A stretch of 64,000 bases of DNA, from positions 9,932 to 73,931 of the forward strand of contig JAEYCM010000026.1 of the NCBI GenBank assembly GCA_023455425.1. Reading direction: 5' to 3'. A program made the position numbers and the translations under genes. Source of the DNA: Bacillota bacterium (GTDB lineage Bacteria > Bacillota > Clostridia > Christensenellales > CAG-138). Below the pieces are notes generated by a model. It was given only the letters and a program-made list of their open reading frames with translations. It was not told where the DNA came from and did not search any database. The first letter of the stretch is position 1; every line of letters starts with the position of its first letter. Positions 61,286 through 64,000 of this stretch are shown here, piece after piece.

Positions 61286-61759
61286 TTACTGCTTCTTAAT
61301 GGCCAATATCCGCCAGCGCATGGAGCCACCCGGCGTCTGTACATCCACAAGATCGCCCGCTTTATGGCCCAAAATGGCCATGCCTACGGGGGATTCGTTG
61401 GAAATGCGGCCTTTTTCAGGGTCCGCCTCCGCGGAGCCGACGATGTGGAAATCCCGCTCGATGCCGACTTCGTCGTTTTTGAGCGTGACGACCGCGCCCA
61501 CGTTCACGGTTTCCGTATCCAGCGCATCCTCGTCTATGATAATCGCATTGCGCAGCATGTTTTCAAGCTGGACGATATCGTATTCGTTTTTCGCCTGCTC
61601 ATTTTTCGCGGCGTCATATTCCGCATTCTCGCTCAGGTCGCCAAAAGAACGCGCGATCTTGATCTGCTCGGCGATCTCCATCCTGCGCGTTGTTTTGAGG
61701 TATTCCAACTTTTCTTCGTATTCCCTGATGCCACCCGGCGTGAGCCTGACTTCTGCCAT
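61286..61759 (-). CDS. greA: Transcription elongation factor GreA
   Basis: 157 residues. N-terminal coiled coil (IREYEEKLEYLKTTRRMEIA; ARSFGDLSENAEYDAAKNEQ) with the acidic tip that enters the RNA polymerase secondary channel, and a C-terminal FKBP-like domain (VGSAEADPEKGRISNESPVG). Rescues backtracked polymerase by stimulating transcript cleavage. Operon with lysS. Confidence 0.96.
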   Translation of the reverse strand: MAEVRLTPGGIREYEEKLEYLKTTRRMEIAEQIKIARSFGDLSENAEYDAAKNEQAKNEYDIVQLENMLRNAIIIDEDALDTETVNVGAVVTLKNDEVGIERDFHIVGSAEADPEKGRISNESPVGMAILGHKAGDLVDVQTPGGSMRWRILAIKKQ

Positions 61760-61883
61760 GCGCTTGCCTCCTACTTCAATATCATACTACTCTCAAAAAG
61801 CTGACGCTTTTTATTTGGTCGCACAGGCGGAATAAATCCACCCGCACTCCCCCCGCTAAGCGGCGCGTGCCGCTATTACGTCA

Positions 61884-61923
61884 CGATACTACTAATCTCG
61901 TTTCTAAAACGGGATTAGTATCG
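61884..61923. other. AT-rich hairpin between dusB and greA
   Basis: CGATACTACTAATCTCGTTT / AAACGGGATTAGTATCG forms a long imperfect stem; a second small hairpin (ATACACG CTT ACGTGTAT) lies at 61931-61949. Possibly a processing site or weak terminator in the dusB-greA transcript. Confidence 0.4.
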
Positions 61924-62046
61924 ATCTACCATACACGCTTACGTGTATACGAACAAAGCCATCCATGCCGATAGTCCTAACCATTATAGAAGCCGCCCCC
62001 GCCCTTGTCAAGATAGACGCGGACAGGACGCGCCCGGTTCCATACT

Positions 62047-63036
62047 TTATTCTTCCAACTCTTGCTCCTGCGCGTGCGCTTCGAGATAGGAAAGCAGCAT
62101 ATCGTTTAAATCCGCAAGCGTTTGGCAGGAATTCACACGCACGCGCAGCTGCGCCGCATGCGGGAGCCCGGACAGGTACCAGGCAATGTGCTTGCGCATT
62201 TCTATGACGCCGTGCGCTCCCCGGTAGTCCTGCTGCATCCTCGCGTGCCGCACTGCAAGCGATATACGCTCTGTAAGCGTTGGGGATACAATCTCTTCTC
62301 CTAACAGCGCGGCTTTGCATGCTCTGAATATCCAGGGGTTGCCCATTGCCCCGCGGGCAACCAGCGCGCCGTCACAGCCGGTCTCTTCGCGCATTCTGCG
62401 CACATCATCTGCGGAGTAGATATCCCCATTGCCCAGCACCGGGATATGCACCGCCGCCTTGACCTCGCCTATGATGCCCCAATCCGCCCTGCCGCTATAC
62501 CCCTGCGCGCGCGTTCTTCCATGCACGCAAATGCCGGACGCGCCGCTGTTTTCCGCCATGCGGGCGAATTCCACGGCGTTGACGCTCCCCTCGTCCCAGC
62601 CCTTTCGAAATTTAACCGTTACGGGAAGCCTCACGGCCTTTCCTACCGCCTCAATGATTTTCGCGGCAAGGGGAACGTCGCGCATGAGCGCGCTGCCCTC
62701 CCCGTTACCCACAATCTTATGCGCGGGGCAGCCCATGTTGATGTCGATGAGCGCGACTTTGCCTGCGTAGTCTTCCTCCAGCCGTCGCGCGATATCCGCC
62801 ATGACGTCGGGCTCGGAGCCGAATATCTGGAACCCGCAGGGTTCTTCTATAGACGCGGTCTCAAGCAGTTTCTCTGTATTTTCGTTGCCGTAAAGAAGGC
62901 CTTTTGCGCTGATCATTTCGGTAAATGTCAAATCGCAGCCCATCTCACGGCACAGGATGCGAAACGGCAGATCCGTAACGCCCGCCATGGGCGCTAAAGC
63001 CACGGGAAAGCCGGTATATGGCGCTATTTTATTCAT
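62047..63036 (-). CDS. tRNA-dihydrouridine synthase DusB-like
   Basis: 329 residues, FMN TIM barrel plus helical tail. APMAGVTDLPFRILCREMG, DINMGCPAHKIVGNGEGSAL with the catalytic Cys, VTVKFRKGWD, CVHGRTRAQGYSG and GNGDIYSADD are canonical. Reduces uridines in tRNA D-loops. Overlaps the upstream membrane-protein gene by ATGA, so the pair is translationally coupled. Confidence 0.92.
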   Translation of the reverse strand: MNKIAPYTGFPVALAPMAGVTDLPFRILCREMGCDLTFTEMISAKGLLYGNENTEKLLETASIEEPCGFQIFGSEPDVMADIARRLEEDYAGKVALIDINMGCPAHKIVGNGEGSALMRDVPLAAKIIEAVGKAVRLPVTVKFRKGWDEGSVNAVEFARMAENSGASGICVHGRTRAQGYSGRADWGIIGEVKAAVHIPVLGNGDIYSADDVRRMREETGCDGALVARGAMGNPWIFRACKAALLGEEIVSPTLTERISLAVRHARMQQDYRGAHGVIEMRKHIAWYLSGLPHAAQLRVRVNSCQTLADLNDMLLSYLEAHAQEQELEE

Positions 63037-63671
63037 GGGGTCTCTTGGGGCGTGGGCGTAGGCGTCGCCATGGGCAATGGCGTCAAACGAAGGTCCGGCG
63101 TGGGCTTGGGCGCCTGGGACGGCGCAGCCTCAAGAAGCTTCATCTGATAAATGTACCAGCGGCCGTCCTGCTTGCGGAAACGGACAAGATAGCGCGCTTC
63201 CTCCCATGGGGGAAGAACCGCCGCGGTATCCTCTTCGCCCGTAGGCTGCTGTTCCGCCTGCTGTTCGTTCCATTTGCCCGCCAAATTCACCATGCGGTCC
63301 ACAAGGGTGACCGAAGCAGTCTCCGACCATGGCAGTACGGAGATATTTTCCACTTCCACGCGGTAATCGTAGCCGGTGACGGTATAGGGCGCATACACTT
63401 CGCTGTAAAGCGCCGGGTCGTTTTCGAGAAACTGGTCCGTAAAGTATTCTGTGAGCGCGGCTTGGTCGCCTTCCTGCAGGACGCAGGCGGCGCGAAGCTG
63501 CAAACCTTCCACGGAAAGAATATAGAGGTTGGAAGCGTTCATCGCCGTAGTAAACGCCCCGTACCCCAATGCCGCCAGCAGTAAAATCAGCAGCAATGAA
63601 CGCATAAAAAACCAGATGCCCCGCCGCCATATGGTGGGCCCGGTCAATTGTTTTTCTTTTGCAGGCTGCAT
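63033..63671 (-). CDS. Single-pass membrane protein, unknown
   Basis: 212 residues. Basic cytoplasmic start, one helix (about residues 23-42, MRSLLLILLLAALGYGAF), then an extracytoplasmic domain that resembles the small DUF4440/NTF2-like or IMS-import-type fold (LEEGDQAALTEYF-like stretch at LQEGDQAALTEYFTDQFLEN; YRVEVENISVLPWSETASVT; VRFRKQDGRWYIYQMKLLE) and a Pro/Thr tail (PTPDLRLTPLPMATPTPTPQ). No firm family. GAGGTGG precedes the ATG at 63671. Confidence 0.7.
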   Translation of the reverse strand: MQPAKEKQLTGPTIWRRGIWFFMRSLLLILLLAALGYGAFTTAMNASNLYILSVEGLQLRAACVLQEGDQAALTEYFTDQFLENDPALYSEVYAPYTVTGYDYRVEVENISVLPWSETASVTLVDRMVNLAGKWNEQQAEQQPTGEEDTAAVLPPWEEARYLVRFRKQDGRWYIYQMKLLEAAPSQAPKPTPDLRLTPLPMATPTPTPQETP

Positions 63672-63872
63672 GCCGCCACCTCTTTCTATTCCAGCATGTA
63701 CTTCACCATGATACCATAAAGCGCATGCTTTAAGAAGTAAAAAGAGCGTGAAATGCTCTGCCTGCGCCATACTTTTTCTTTTTTCCCTGTTTTATGCAGG
63801 ATTCGCCGCGAAAAGTCCATGGTTGCCTTGGTACTGGTGCATTAGGGAAAGGACCGTAAGCTTTTCCAGTAA

Positions 63873-63905
63873 CAAAAAGCCGCCGCTTTTCTCAAGCGGC
63901 GGCTT
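63873..63905 (-). terminator. Terminator of tuf
   Basis: AAGCCGCCGCTT GAGAA AAGCGGCGGCTT then TTTG on the minus strand, 15 bases after the tuf stop. Confidence 0.85.
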
Positions 63906-63920
63906 CTGTATGTCGGTGAG

Positions 63921-64000
63921 TTATTCGATGACGCTGGAAACGACGCCTGCGCCGACCGTACGGCCGCCTTCGCGGATAGCGAAGCGTAAGCCTTCTTCAA
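63921..64000 (-). CDS. tuf: Elongation factor Tu, C-terminal end (cut by window edge)
   Basis: The last 25 codons read EEGLRFAIREGGRTVGAGVV then SSVIE and TAA, the conserved end of EF-Tu domain 3 (FAIREGGRTVGAGVV). The rest of the gene lies beyond position 64000. Monocistronic at this end, with a strong terminator. Confidence 0.95.
   Translation of the reverse strand, partial: EEGLRFAIREGGRTVGAGVVSSVIE

Noticed and set aside
1..64000. CRISPR arrays, prophage, insertion sequences, tRNA or rRNA genes
   Set aside because: No regularly spaced repeats, phage or transposase genes, or tRNA/rRNA sequences were seen on either strand; tmRNA is the only stable RNA found.

Overview
The window looks like the chromosome of a spore-forming, anaerobic Clostridia-type Firmicute of moderately high GC. 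Spore genes point this way: tlp, a SleB-type cortex hydrolase, two GerMN lipoproteins, a DacF-like carboxypeptidase and tiny spore-type peptides. So do AGGAGG ribosome sites, several TTG/GTG starts, a CIRCE/HrcA site and NiaR control of NAD synthesis. I cannot name the genus.

Layout. 1-2.8 kb: a polar amino-acid (probably cyst(e)ine) ABC importer operon on the minus strand, preceded by a 26-codon leader peptide ending in a run of Cys codons. 3.0-5.9 kb: a TetR-ApbE-FMN-binding protein-flavodoxin cluster with a perfect TetR-type operator. 6.1-8.2 kb: spore functions (SleB-like hydrolase, Tlp, a 32-residue peptide). 8.5-11.8 kb: an 1105-residue fusion of an EndoQ-like PHP nuclease to a UvrD helicase. 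12.0-16.2 kb: a metal/metalloid block, with a TauE/SafE exporter divergent from the operon arsR-hgcA-hgcB-acr3-arsC, so mercury-methylation genes sit inside an arsenic-resistance operon. 16.4-22.0 kb: AT-richer accessory genes, then an ECF sigma/anti-sigma pair with a serpin lipoprotein. 22.2-26.0 kb: tmRNA, lysA, smpB and dacF. 26.2-31.0 kb: a two-component system followed by two GerMN lipoproteins. 31.1-34.2 kb: two convergent LCP wall-polymer ligases. 34.6-38.0 kb: an acetyltransferase and a DUF2975/XRE/DUF4173 trio. 38.5-40.4 kb: htpG under CIRCE control. 40.5-49.3 kb: the pgk-tpiA-gpmI-secG-rnr cluster, an orphan immunity-like gene, mnmA and a heavy-metal-associated domain protein. 49.5-51.9 kb: small Cys-rich protein, ECF transporter S component, hemerythrin, HAD phosphatase. 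52-56 kb: niaR-nadA-nadB-nadC with a NiaR-like operator. 56.4-64 kb: MBL-fold protein, DUF4349 lipoprotein, sortase B, lysS, greA, dusB, a membrane protein and the 3' end of tuf.

The main find is hgcAB. HgcA has the NVWCAAGKG cap-helix motif and a C-terminal membrane domain. HgcB has two 4Fe-4S motifs, the lone Cys72 and a terminal Cys pair. Both are co-directional with an ArsR repressor upstream and arsenite-efflux and arsenate-reductase genes downstream, all behind one sigma-A promoter. If expressed, the host would be a candidate mercury methylator in which methylation is switched by an arsenic or thiophilic-metal sensor.

Other notable signals are the Cys-codon leader peptide, the EndoQ-UvrD fusion with short direct repeats on either side, and a four-copy intergenic repeat with terminal inverted repeats. 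One copy of that repeat supplies the pgk stop codon, and two inverted copies bracket tpiA-gpmI. All calls are by reading alone; no database search was run.
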